From Hoyosella subflava DQS3-9A1 (GTDB taxonomy: Bacteria; Actinomycetota; Actinomycetes; Mycobacteriales; Mycobacteriaceae), in the NCBI RefSeq assembly GCF_000214175.1, contig NC_015564.1, positions 682,001-746,000 of the forward strand: a stretch of DNA of 64,000 bases, read 5' to 3'. The position numbers were made by a program, and so were the translations under genes. Positions 54,893 through 63,156 of this stretch are shown here, piece by piece (the stretch's first letter is position 1; each line of letters starts with the position of its first letter). Below the pieces are notes generated by a model. The model did no database searches, was not told the DNA's origin, and saw only the letters and a list, made by a program, of their open reading frames with translations.

Positions 54893-55846
54893 TCAGATGG
54901 AGACGGCGTCTGTCGCAGCACGTACTTCGCCGACTTGCTGCCCGCCGCCCAGTACTGGCGTCGCGGGCAACTTGTCGGCACCCGGGGCGTCAAGGGCGCG
55001 GAGGACAGCAGCGGCCAGGGGTAAACGGGGCCGCTCATGGCCGTCGGCGAACTTAAATGCGAAAGCTGTGCCATCCGGCAGTCCCCCTGCGAACACACCG
55101 TCGGCGCCTGATTTACAGATGAGGCCAGGTACCGTACGCATCAAGATGACATCTGGCTTCCCAGTGCCGGACATCAAGTACGGATGAGTGGAAATTGCGC
55201 TCGTGACCTGGTGCTCAAAAGTGCCACCAGTCGCTGTTGCAAGCTTTTGGAACGCCCGGGCGAGTCCCGTCAGCGTGACAGGGATGATCGGCAGTCCGCA
55301 CCCATCGACACCGAATGGGTGTTCCGGCTCCTCGGCGATTTCGCGCACGGTAGCGGCCAACTGAACTTGCAGGGGATGGGCAGGATCCATATAACTTTCC
55401 GTCGGCCAGTCCCGCTCGATGCACGCGGCAAGCATCGCCGCGTGCTTACCCGAGCAGTTCATGTAAATCTTCCGGGGCCCTTCGCCCCGGTGGATCACCC
55501 GGGCTCGCGCCGCTTCGTTAAGGGGGAGATCGGGTGGGCACTGCAGCATCTCCTCAGCCGCGCCAATCCCGTCGAGCATGCCTGTGACAATGGCCACATG
55601 GTCGGGTTCACCTTCGTGGGACGCGGTGGCGAGTGCCATGTGTTCATCGTCGGCGGGCTTGTAACCGGCACGGAGCAGGCCCACAGCCTGTAAAGGCTTG
55701 TTGGTCGACCGCGGATAGATCGGCGCATCGATACTCCCGCGCAAATGGAGTACTTGGCCTGCGGGCGTCAGGATGACGAGCGCCCCGTGGTGGACGCCCT
55801 CCACGAACCCGGACCGGACGACTTCAACGAGCGGTACGTAGTGCAT
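54893..55846 (-). CDS. Asparaginase (L-asparaginase II / AsgA family)
   Basis: 317 residues of the thermolabile Rhizobium-type asparaginase family, unrelated to the E. coli enzymes. Visible are MHYVPLVEVVRSGFVEGVHH, YPRSTNKPLQAVGLLRAG and MNCSGKHAAMLAACIERDWP with Ser-Gly-Lys-His and HPFGVDGCGLP. It deamidates asparagine to aspartate. It follows ygfZ on the same strand with a 15-bp gap, so the two are likely co-transcribed. Confidence 0.92.
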   Translation of the reverse strand: MHYVPLVEVVRSGFVEGVHHGALVILTPAGQVLHLRGSIDAPIYPRSTNKPLQAVGLLRAGYKPADDEHMALATASHEGEPDHVAIVTGMLDGIGAAEEMLQCPPDLPLNEAARARVIHRGEGPRKIYMNCSGKHAAMLAACIERDWPTESYMDPAHPLQVQLAATVREIAEEPEHPFGVDGCGLPIIPVTLTGLARAFQKLATATGGTFEHQVTSAISTHPYLMSGTGKPDVILMRTVPGLICKSGADGVFAGGLPDGTAFAFKFADGHERPRLPLAAAVLRALDAPGADKLPATPVLGGGQQVGEVRAATDAVSI

Positions 55847-55861
55847 GAGTGGTGAGGCCCT

Positions 55862-57016
55862 TCAGCGTCCGCGGAGCCTATCGACTGCCGCCCGCCCAGG
55901 CTGCACTTCCTCGTATTGGGGCAGAGAATCGGGGTCGATGGAAGCAGCAACCTCACGGCCAGGCGCCCCCGCCGTGAGTTCGGTTTCAGGTTTGATAGTT
56001 CTCTTCATCAAGGCCAGCGCAACGGGTCCGAACTCGAAGTGATCGATGACGGTGCCCACACGGCCAACAGTCCGGCCCCCGGCCGTTACCGGGTCGCCGG
56101 TCATCGGGCGATGTTCATCCGAGCCGTCAAGATGTAACAAGACCAGGTGCCGAGGCGGTTTGCCGAGGTTGTGCACGCGGGCCACCGTCTCCTGCCCGCG
56201 ATAGCAGCCTTTCTCAAGATGGACGGCGCCGTGCTGCTCAGCTGTCCCGATCCAGCGAGCCTCGTGGGGGATGGTGCGCTCGTCCGTGTCAACGCCAACT
56301 CTGGGGCGCAGCGACGTGACGCGGAGCGCTTCGAGTGCCCACGTGCCTGCTGGGCGCGCTCCCGCTTGCGTGTATTCCGCCCACCAGCGAGTTAGTTGCG
56401 GCCGGGGGACCACCGCGTCCGCACGGCCCTCTGCCGGCCATCCCAGGGGTCGGGTGAACCCGCCGTCGGGGAGAGCGACGGCCTTTGTTGTGTCGGGTAT
56501 GGCTTTCGCTAGTGCTGGGCCGATCAGGGTGAGAACCGCCATGTCCGCTTCGCGGACCTCGACCTTCGACCAGAAGACCATCTTCTGCAAATAACTCAGG
56601 AGTGCCGCCGCGTACTCGCGCTCAGTGTCCAGCCAGACGGTGCCATCGAAGTGCGTAGCGACGAAATGGTGTTCGATGCGCCCGTTTATGTCGAGGATCA
56701 AACTCTCGGCCGTCGCCCCGTCGGGTAAGTCAGTGAAGCTCTGGCTCGTCAGGGAGTGCAGCCAGGTGAGGCGGTCGGCACCTGTCACGGAGATCACACT
56801 TCGGTGTGATCGATCGATCACAACTAGGCCGGCTGTTGCTTCGCGCTGCTCGACCAGTGGATCACCACAATGCCAGGCAACCCCCTGATCAGGCCATTCT
56901 TCCGGTGCTGGTACAGCACCTGGTACGGCAAGGAGCGGACTCGAATATGTCGCTGCGGTAGATGTGCTGGTGTCGTCGGGAGCGTTGCCTCGTTCGCGTG
57001 CATCGGGATCGGCCAC
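55862..57016 (-). CDS. ygfZ: YgfZ/GcvT domain iron-sulfur/tRNA-modification protein
   Basis: 384 residues. The YgfZ signature is EKGCYRGQETVARVHNLGKP, whose Cys is essential for family function in folate-linked Fe-S maintenance. Upstream are VTGADRLTWLHSLTSQ and VWLDTEREYAAALL. The GTG at 57016 is preceded by TAGGAT with a 7-nt gap and no Shine-Dalgarno, so a leaderless transcript is likely. The open frame runs well upstream but antisense to pabC. Divergent from pabC with a 42-bp gap. Confidence 0.9.
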   Translation of the reverse strand: MADPDARERGNAPDDTSTSTAATYSSPLLAVPGAVPAPEEWPDQGVAWHCGDPLVEQREATAGLVVIDRSHRSVISVTGADRLTWLHSLTSQSFTDLPDGATAESLILDINGRIEHHFVATHFDGTVWLDTEREYAAALLSYLQKMVFWSKVEVREADMAVLTLIGPALAKAIPDTTKAVALPDGGFTRPLGWPAEGRADAVVPRPQLTRWWAEYTQAGARPAGTWALEALRVTSLRPRVGVDTDERTIPHEARWIGTAEQHGAVHLEKGCYRGQETVARVHNLGKPPRHLVLLHLDGSDEHRPMTGDPVTAGGRTVGRVGTVIDHFEFGPVALALMKRTIKPETELTAGAPGREVAASIDPDSLPQYEEVQPGRAAVDRLRGR

Positions 57017-57023
57017 GTCAACG

Positions 57024-57051
57024 ATCCTACGGGCGCGCCGCCGAATACGCT
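57024..57051. promoter_or_regulatory. Overlapping divergent leaderless promoters for ygfZ and pabC
   Basis: ATCCTA at 57024-57029 reads TAGGAT on the minus strand, 7 nt before the ygfZ GTG. TACGCT at 57046-57051 lies 7 nt before the pabC ATG. Only 16 bp separate the two -10 boxes, so each promoter's -35 region overlaps the other gene's -10 area. Neither start has a Shine-Dalgarno. Confidence 0.6.
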
Positions 57052-57058
57052 TTTGTTC

Positions 57059-57916
57059 ATGGCTGAGCAGGTTCTGGTGACGCTCGATTGCGAGCTTCGT
57101 GACGCGGATGAGCCTCTGTTGCACGCGGACGATATGGCTGCGCTGCGCGGAGATGGGGTTTTCGAAACTCTTCTTGTCCGGCGGGGGAAAGCGCTCAACC
57201 TGGAGGCTCACCTGACGCGGCTCGCGCACTCCGCGGAGTTGCTCGATCTTCCTGAAACTGCACCTAGCGACTGGCGTGACGCGGTGGCGATGGCTGTCCA
57301 GCGCTGGGGTGACCGGCGCGAAGGTGCCCTTCGTCTTGTGTACAGCCGGGGCCGTGAGAACGCAGGTAGTGCGATCACGGCCTATGTGCTGGTGAGCCCG
57401 CTGAACCAGCGGGTGCATCAGGCACGATCTAGTGGCGTAACCGTGATCACATTGGAGCGTGGGTACGCGAGTGATCTCAAAGAGTTCGCACCCTGGCTGC
57501 TCCTGGGCGCGAAAACATTGTCCTACGCGGTGAACATGGCCGCGATCCGGTACGCCCTCCGCAACGGTGCCGACGACGCTGTGTTCGTCAGCTCCGACGG
57601 CTACGTTCTCGAAGGCCCGCGATCCACCGTCATGATTCTGCGTGGACGCGAACTTCTGACGCCACCGCTCGATTATGGCGTTCTTCCGGGCACGACCCAG
57701 CAAGCCGTGTTCGCCATGGCTGAGGAGTACGGCTTTACGGCTGCTTACGCCGCGCTCACGGTCGTTGACCTGCTCAACGCCGACGGTGCGTGGCTGGTGT
57801 CGAGTGTCGCGCTGGGAGCGCGGATCACCTCCCTCAATGGGATTCGTATGCCCGAGCCTGCTGCGGCGGTCGAGGTGGCGCGTCTGGTCGACCGGGCTGT
57901 CGAGAAAGCGGATTAG
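57059..57916 (+). CDS. pabC: Aminodeoxychorismate lyase (class IV PLP enzyme)
   Basis: 285 residues of the fold-type IV PLP family. The PLP lysine is in LGAKTLSYAVNM. Also typical are RGDGVFETLLVRRGKALNLE and GYVLEGPRSTVMIL. The assignment rests on synteny with Rv0812 and on length; a branched-chain or D-amino-acid aminotransferase is the alternative. It makes 4-aminobenzoate for folate. A folate-linked YgfZ is its divergent partner. The stop overlaps the stop of the TetR gene by 4 bp. Confidence 0.87.
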   Translation: MAEQVLVTLDCELRDADEPLLHADDMAALRGDGVFETLLVRRGKALNLEAHLTRLAHSAELLDLPETAPSDWRDAVAMAVQRWGDRREGALRLVYSRGRENAGSAITAYVLVSPLNQRVHQARSSGVTVITLERGYASDLKEFAPWLLLGAKTLSYAVNMAAIRYALRNGADDAVFVSSDGYVLEGPRSTVMILRGRELLTPPLDYGVLPGTTQQAVFAMAEEYGFTAAYAALTVVDLLNADGAWLVSSVALGARITSLNGIRMPEPAAAVEVARLVDRAVEKAD

Positions 57917-58590
57917 CTGGTGGGGGCATGGCTACCGCCCGGTGAGGTGTGTTCAAGCTCCAAAGCTTCGCTGTGTTCGACAAGTGCGTCGTAATCGACG
58001 GCAGCTCCGCGGAGTAGCGTTTCGATCGCTTCTTCGGCTTCTGAATCAGTGAGGTGGAGGCGGCCAAATAGGGCCCTGTAGTGGACAAGTGAGCTGATCA
58101 TGTCGAGCAGCATCTCGCGGTCCACGTCAGGGCGGAGGTCCCCGCGCCCGATTGCGCGGTCGATGGTGCACCCGACCGCCCCGCGGGGCGGCTCGACGAC
58201 GGTCGCCATGTAGCGGCCACGAAGTTCTGGGTCCGTCGCGCAGTCGGCGTAGAGCGCGATGAGTACGTCGGGCCTGATGGTGCGGTAGGCGGCAAGGAAA
58301 ACGTTGAGCCCTTCACCTAAGTCACACAGAGTGCAACCCGTGTCCGGCGGCGTCGGGACGGCTAGCCGCATGGCGATTGCTGCCAGTACCAGAGGCACCC
58401 GGCCGGGCCAGCGGCGGTAAATCGCGGGCCTGGTCGTGCCCGCCCGCCGAGCCACCTCTTCCAGTGAGAGCTTGGCGTATCCCGTTTCGTCGAGGACCGC
58501 GAGCGCGGCCCTGAGTATCGCGTCATCTAGTTGCGGATCGCGGGGGCGGCCGACGGCGGTCTCGCCGGAATGGTGGCGCGGGGTGGACAT
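57913..58590 (-). CDS. TetR-family regulator
   Basis: 225 residues. The TetR HTH is in DDAILRAALAVLDETGYAKL and ARRAGTTRPAIYRRWPGRVP, the YxRW variant typical of many actinobacterial TetRs; the C-terminal ligand domain includes PPRGAVGCTIDRAI. It is divergent from an FMN reductase / MFS unit, and a perfect 14-bp palindrome lies in the intergenic region. It probably represses that unit and itself in response to a small molecule. Confidence 0.9.
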   Translation of the reverse strand: MSTPRHHSGETAVGRPRDPQLDDAILRAALAVLDETGYAKLSLEEVARRAGTTRPAIYRRWPGRVPLVLAAIAMRLAVPTPPDTGCTLCDLGEGLNVFLAAYRTIRPDVLIALYADCATDPELRGRYMATVVEPPRGAVGCTIDRAIGRGDLRPDVDREMLLDMISSLVHYRALFGRLHLTDSEAEEAIETLLRGAAVDYDALVEHSEALELEHTSPGGSHAPTS

Positions 58591-58603
58591 GTTTTAAAGG
58601 GTA

Positions 58604-58617
58604 TCGTAACGTTACGA
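58604..58617. promoter_or_regulatory. Palindromic TetR-type operator
   Basis: TCGTAACGTTACGA is a perfect 14-bp palindrome located 14 bp upstream of the TetR ATG and 40 bp before the FMN-reductase ATG. A second TATCGTAA half-site follows at 58622-58629. Position and symmetry fit autoregulation by the adjacent TetR. Confidence 0.7.
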
Positions 58618-58656
58618 GTCGTATCGTAATGAAACTGTGCGAAAGGAAGTGGAGAA

Positions 58657-59250
58657 ATGTCGGCTAGGGCCAGCACTGCAGTTCCACTGCGGGTCCTGCT
58701 ACTGGTGGGCAGCATCCGGGCAGGCCGCTTCGGGCACGTTCCCGCAGCATGGGCAGCGGAGCGCGCGCGTGAACGCAACGACATTGCTCTTGATGTCGCT
58801 GACCTCGCTGACATCAGGCTGCCGGTTGTTCTTCCTGGTGACGACGAGCATGCACCGGTGGCAAACGAAGTCGCCATGCTCGGGAAGCGCATCCAGGCCG
58901 CGGACGCGGTCGTCATCGTCACGCCCGTGTACAACCGGGGTTATCCAGCGTCGCTGAAGAACGCGATCGACTGGTTCCACGACGAGTGGGCCGCGACTCC
59001 AGTGGGATTCGTGTCGTACGGGGGCATGAGCGGTGGAATCGAAGCTGTCGAGCAACTTCGGGGCGTGTTCGCCGAACTACGAACTATGACGATCCGCAAC
59101 GTGCTGAGCTTCGCGAACTTCTGGGAACGCTTCGACAACGGGGGTCAGCCGGTCAACGCTGATTCCGCTCGAGCGGCGGCGACAGCGTTTTTTGATCAGC
59201 TGCTGTGGTGGGCCCGCGCCCTGCGTTCTGCACGGTGGGAGGCCGCGTGA
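58657..59250 (+). CDS. NAD(P)H-dependent FMN reductase
   Basis: 197 residues of the flavodoxin-like fold. The FMN loop is LLLVGSIRAGRFG, and PVYNRGYPASLKNAIDWF is the family signature; SYGGMSGGIEAVEQL is also conserved. It reduces FMN or quinone/azo substrates with NAD(P)H. ATG 58657 has GGAAGTGGAG upstream. Co-transcribed with an MFS transporter (1-bp overlap) and divergent from TetR, suggesting response to a redox-active or toxic compound. Confidence 0.9.
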   Translation: MSARASTAVPLRVLLLVGSIRAGRFGHVPAAWAAERARERNDIALDVADLADIRLPVVLPGDDEHAPVANEVAMLGKRIQAADAVVIVTPVYNRGYPASLKNAIDWFHDEWAATPVGFVSYGGMSGGIEAVEQLRGVFAELRTMTIRNVLSFANFWERFDNGGQPVNADSARAAATAFFDQLLWWARALRSARWEAA

Positions 59251-60803
59251 TGACGAATCCGCGTACCGCATCGGAAACCGCGCAGTCCGGAGACCGCGCG
59301 ACCATGAAGGAGTGGGCGGGCCTCGCGCTGCTCCTGCTCCCCATGCTTGCGTTGGCTACCGACATAACCGTCTTGTTCTTCGCGCTCCCCACCATCACCG
59401 CAGACCTAAGTCCGTCCGCTGCGCAGGGCCTGTGGATCGTGCATGTGTACGGATTCCTCATTGCCGGGTTCCTTATCACGATGGGACGTCTCGGTGACCG
59501 GATCGGGCGTCGCAAACTCTTGCTGACCGGTGGTGCAGCGTTCGCCGTACTTTCTGTCGTTGCCGCGTATTCCACTAGTCCTGAGATGCTCATCGCAGCC
59601 CGTGCGCTGCTAGGGATTGCGGGTGCGACACTGATGCCGTCTCTGTTCTCGCTGCTGCGAACGATGTTCCCGAACGACGATCAGCGCCGGTTCGCGATCG
59701 CCGTGATTTTCAGTGCGTTCGCGGGAGGCGGAGCGATTGGCCCTCTTATGGGGGGAGCTTTGCTGGAGTTCTTCTGGTGGGGGTCTGTCTTCCTGATCAA
59801 CGTTCCTGCGCTTTTTCTCCTCGTTGTCCTGGGCCCACGGCTGCTACCGGAACAGCGTGAGGAGAACCCCGCCCCGCTCGATTTAGTCAGCGTCGCGCTA
59901 TCGGTTGTTGCGATGCTCGCCATCGTCTACGGATTGCAGGATCTCGCCGCCGGCTATGACGTGGCTTCAAGTCATCCCGCCTGGCTGAACTTGCTGATCG
60001 CGGGTGGAGGTGCAGGTCTTTTCGGTCTCTTCATCCGCCGCCAGCGCAGCCTGCGCGAGCCGCTTTTCGACCTTGTCCTGCTAACGCGGCGACGCACGGC
60101 AATCCCGCTGGCCGCCCTGCTGCTAACGGGCATCGGTGTGGTTGGCGTCTTCTATCTCTTCACCCAGTACCTCCAGTGGGTTGCTGGGCTTTCGCCACTT
60201 CACGCGGGGCTGTGGACGCTGCCGTACATCGTGGTCAATATCGCTGGTGCGATGCTCGCGCCCGGTCTGGTCGCGCGCTTTCGCCAGGCTCTCGTGGTCA
60301 CGGCGGGACTGTCGATCACCGCACTCGGCCTAGTGTTCGTCGCGATTGCCGGGAGCAGCCCACTCGGCGTTGTTGTTGCTGCGATCGCCGTAACCGGGTT
60401 CGGGCACGGTGTCGCGATGGCGCTGGTCAGTGACCTCATCATCTCGGGTGCCCCAGCTGAGCGGGCTGGCTCGGCGGCCGCAGCCCAAGAGGTCAGTGGC
60501 GAGCTTGGCACGGCCGCCGGCATCGCAGCCGGGGGCGCGATCGGTGTGCTCGCATACCGAATTACGCTGATTGACGCGATCCCACCGGGCACGCCAGAGA
60601 CCGCGGCGGCCGCCGCTCGGTCCGGTATCCATGAGGGTGTGGCTGCCGCGGAACGGCTAGGGGCGCGCGGCCACGGCCTCGTCGATGCGGTACGTGAAGC
60701 TTTCACGGCCGGAATGCAGGTTTACGCGGGCGTTGGTGCTGCGATCACCGCTGCGGCGACGCTCCTCGTTGCTGTCACGCTCGCTGCTCGGGGGCGTGGC
60801 TAG
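59250..60803 (+). CDS. MFS transporter, DHA2 (QacA/EmrB-type, 14 TM)
   Basis: 517 residues with about 14 hydrophobic segments. The MFS loop motif is GRLGDRIGRRKLL, and ARALLGIAGATLMPSLFSL is the DHA2 antiporter signature (motif C region). FALPTITADLSPS at the first helix is typical. It is a proton-driven drug exporter. ATG 59250 overlaps the reductase stop (TGATG). Its 3' end overlaps the HMG-CoA-lyase gene by 29 bp. Confidence 0.9.
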   Translation: MTNPRTASETAQSGDRATMKEWAGLALLLLPMLALATDITVLFFALPTITADLSPSAAQGLWIVHVYGFLIAGFLITMGRLGDRIGRRKLLLTGGAAFAVLSVVAAYSTSPEMLIAARALLGIAGATLMPSLFSLLRTMFPNDDQRRFAIAVIFSAFAGGGAIGPLMGGALLEFFWWGSVFLINVPALFLLVVLGPRLLPEQREENPAPLDLVSVALSVVAMLAIVYGLQDLAAGYDVASSHPAWLNLLIAGGGAGLFGLFIRRQRSLREPLFDLVLLTRRRTAIPLAALLLTGIGVVGVFYLFTQYLQWVAGLSPLHAGLWTLPYIVVNIAGAMLAPGLVARFRQALVVTAGLSITALGLVFVAIAGSSPLGVVVAAIAVTGFGHGVAMALVSDLIISGAPAERAGSAAAAQEVSGELGTAAGIAAGGAIGVLAYRITLIDAIPPGTPETAAAAARSGIHEGVAAAERLGARGHGLVDAVREAFTAGMQVYAGVGAAITAAATLLVAVTLAARGRG

Positions 60804-61698
60804 CAATTTCGGGGAAAAGGCCCGCTCGTGCGACCTGGCCGCTGATTTCCTGAGGGATGACGCTGCCGAGCCACTTCGACGTACCGATCAGGGATTCGAG
60901 ATCGACGCCCGTGCTGACACCCATGTTGCGCAATATGTACGCGAGATCTTCGGTAGCGATGTTGCCCGTGGCGTTGGGCGCGAATGGGCAGCCACCAAGG
61001 CCGCCCACTGACGCATCGAGAGTGGTGGCTCCGGACTCAACGCCCACGATCGCGTTGAGGTACCCCGTGTTACGAGTGTTGTGAAGGTGCAGTCCGAGGG
61101 GAAGTTCGGGCCAATTCTCGCGCAGCGCGCTGATCAGCGACCGGATCTGGGTCGGCACCGCGCATCCGATCGTGTCAGCGAGGATCAGTTCGTCTGCCCC
61201 GGCGTTCACGAGCTGGGCAGCCACCGCCTGGACCGCCGCAGCCGGAACAGGCCCTGCGAAAGGGCATCCGAAGGCCACGGCCACAACGGCCGTGAGCTTC
61301 TTGCCGCTGGCGTGCAACGGGTCAACCGCAGCTGCAAACTCGGCGACGGTGGCTTCGACGGTTGCATTGACGTTGCGGATGTTAAACGCGTCGGTCGCGG
61401 ACACCGCGAAACGGATCTCGTCGAGTTCACATTCGAGCGCGCGATGCACACCCCGGCCGTTGAGGACGAGGCCAGCGATCGCGACGTCACCTGGACGTTC
61501 GATCTCGCGCAGGATCTGCTCCGCCCCGGCCATTCGGGGTACCCGACGCTCGTTGACGAAACTGACTGCCTCCACCAGCGCCGGGTTGGCGCCGAGCAGC
61601 CGGTTGATCAGATCGATGCGCTCGGCGACGGAGAATTCGTGTGCCAGGTTTTGCAGACCGTCGCGGGGGCCCACCTCGGCTATGCGCACGTCAGGCAT
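60775..61698 (-). CDS. Hydroxymethylglutaryl-CoA lyase-like enzyme
   Basis: 307 residues of the HMGL-like TIM-barrel family. The N-terminus reads VRIAEVGPRDGLQN (active-site Arg, Asp), LGLHLHNTRNTGY gives the metal His pair and SVGGLGGCPFAPNATGN the catalytic Cys loop. It splits HMG-CoA to acetoacetate and acetyl-CoA, or a related 3-hydroxyacyl-CoA. The start overlaps the CoA-transferase stop by 8 bp, so the two form an operon. Confidence 0.92.
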   Translation of the reverse strand: MPDVRIAEVGPRDGLQNLAHEFSVAERIDLINRLLGANPALVEAVSFVNERRVPRMAGAEQILREIERPGDVAIAGLVLNGRGVHRALECELDEIRFAVSATDAFNIRNVNATVEATVAEFAAAVDPLHASGKKLTAVVAVAFGCPFAGPVPAAAVQAVAAQLVNAGADELILADTIGCAVPTQIRSLISALRENWPELPLGLHLHNTRNTGYLNAIVGVESGATTLDASVGGLGGCPFAPNATGNIATEDLAYILRNMGVSTGVDLESLIGTSKWLGSVIPQEISGQVARAGLFPEIASHAPEQRA

Positions 61699-62848
61699 GA
61701 TCGCTTCCCAGGATTGCCTCGTTGTCCGTGCCGGGTGTTGCGCGTCCGAGCCAGTTGACCTTGCCGGGTGTCACTGAAAGCCTCGGGACGACGCCGGGGA
61801 TGGCAAGGTCACCGAACCGATCGTCGGGTTGCCGCACAATCATGCCCCGTTCTTGAACGTGCGGGTCTTCGACGATGTCGGCGATCGAGTTGATGGGGCC
61901 CCAAACGACAGCCTGCGCATCGAGCGCGCTGGTGAGCTCGTCGTACGTCAGTTGCGACGACCATTCCGCGATGATCCGGTCGATCTCCTCGCCGTTCTCT
62001 CCACGCGGTATGTGTGTGGCGAACCGAGGGTCGGCAGCAAGTTCGGGCATGTTCATCGCGCGAGTTAGCCGCGTGAACATCGGATCGGCATTCGCCGCGA
62101 TCACGATGTGGCGTCCCTCCTTCGTCGGATAGACGTTGCTCGGCGCGAGGCTCTTCAGGCTCGTGCCCGTCGGCTCACGGACAATGCCGAGCTTGTCGTA
62201 GTCCGGAAGTGTGGATTCGAGCATCGCGAAGCAGCTTTCGAGGATTGACGCGTCCACGACCTGCCCTGTGCCACCGCGCGCGTCACGCCAGTACAGCGCC
62301 ATCAGAAGTCCCTCGAAGGCGAACAGTGCCGCCAAGGTGTCCCCGAGTGAGATTCCGCAGCGCGGCGGGACTCCACCCGGGAAACCGTTGATGTAGCGCA
62401 GGCCGCCCATCGCTTCGCCGACGCTCGCGAAGCCTGGCCGCGATGCGTAGGGTCCGGTCTGGCCGAAGCCGGAGATACGCACGATGATCAGCCCAGGGTT
62501 GATCTTGTGTAGTTCCTCAGGTCCGATGCCCCAGCGTTCGAGGGTCCCTGGCCGGAAGTTCTCCACGATCGCGTCAGCATCCTTGACGAGTTCACGAAGC
62601 ACGTCGCGGCCTTCGCTGGTGCTCAGGTCGACGGTAACCGACTTCTTGTTGCGGGCTATCACGGCCCACCACAAGCTGGTGCCGTCTACTTTCTTGCCCC
62701 AGTCGCGCATGGGGTCCCCACGGCCGGGCGGTTCGATCTTGATCACTTCGGCGCCGAAGTCGGCGAGACGGCTACCAGTGAACGGGCCTGCGATGAGCTG
62801 GCCCATTTCGAGGATGCGGACGCCCTGTAGCGGGGTTGTTTCGCTCAC
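61691..62848 (-). CDS. CaiB/BaiF family CoA-transferase
   Basis: 385 residues of family III CoA-transferases: GVRILEMGQLIAGPFTGSRL, ADFGAEVIKIEPPGRGDPM and VENFRPGTLERWG are family hallmarks; the nucleophilic Asp is expected in CGISLGDTLAALFA. It moves CoA between carboxylic acids. Paired with an HMG-CoA lyase, it could activate 3-hydroxy-3-methylglutarate or another dicarboxylate for cleavage. ATG at 62848. Confidence 0.92.
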   Translation of the reverse strand: MSETTPLQGVRILEMGQLIAGPFTGSRLADFGAEVIKIEPPGRGDPMRDWGKKVDGTSLWWAVIARNKKSVTVDLSTSEGRDVLRELVKDADAIVENFRPGTLERWGIGPEELHKINPGLIIVRISGFGQTGPYASRPGFASVGEAMGGLRYINGFPGGVPPRCGISLGDTLAALFAFEGLLMALYWRDARGGTGQVVDASILESCFAMLESTLPDYDKLGIVREPTGTSLKSLAPSNVYPTKEGRHIVIAANADPMFTRLTRAMNMPELAADPRFATHIPRGENGEEIDRIIAEWSSQLTYDELTSALDAQAVVWGPINSIADIVEDPHVQERGMIVRQPDDRFGDLAIPGVVPRLSVTPGKVNWLGRATPGTDNEAILGSDHA

Positions 62849-63029
62849 TGCCCCATTGTCCCCGACACAGGGGAGGGGGCCAATGGAAAATTGTCCGAGC
62901 CAGCGCCCAGGATGAGGACTTCAGTCCCTTGCATTACGTGCCGAACGGCTCTGCCTGGCGGCGCCGAGCCGAGGGAAGAATTGGCGTCGTCCCGTTCCGG
63001 GAAGGCGCGGCGTGGGTGTGACCAACGTC

Positions 63030-63046
63030 TACTACAGCGTGTAGTG
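63030..63046. promoter_or_regulatory. Tandem dyad 1 upstream of cydA
   Basis: TACTAC-AGCGT-GTAGTG, an inverted repeat with a 5-nt centre; a 6-bp core ACTACA-GCG-TGTAGT is perfect. It resembles BlaI/CopY-type operators (TACA...TGTA). The centre is 19 bp from the centre of dyad 2, about two helical turns. Confidence 0.55.
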
Positions 63047-63048
63047 AC

Positions 63049-63065
63049 TACTACCTCTAGTAGTA
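63049..63065. promoter_or_regulatory. Tandem dyad 2 upstream of cydA
   Basis: TACTAC-CTCTA-GTAGTA, a perfect inverted repeat (extendable to 8 bp arms) with the same TACTAC-N5-GTAGT layout as dyad 1. The pair lies about 90-125 bp upstream of the cydA start. Confidence 0.6.
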
Positions 63066-63156
63066 GTACCGTCTTTTGCATGGCCGAGTAGTGCCGGTAG
63101 TTCTCGGTCGCACCTTCCAACCGCCAGGGCTGGTCCGCCCTAGTTTGGAGTACGCC

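Larger units (their letters stand above)
62849..63156. other. 308-bp intergenic region upstream of cydA
   Basis: No convincing gene. The half nearest cydA contains two tandem inverted repeats (63030-63046 and 63049-63065). TTGCAT at 63076-63081 could be a -35 element, but the matching -10 is weak. The half nearest the CoA-transferase gene contains its upstream region only. Confidence 0.6.

Noticed and set aside
55862-57703. 613-codon version of YgfZ
   Set aside because: The extra N-terminal 229 codons are antisense to pabC and have no family-like sequence; the GTG at 57016 with a leaderless -10 box fits better.
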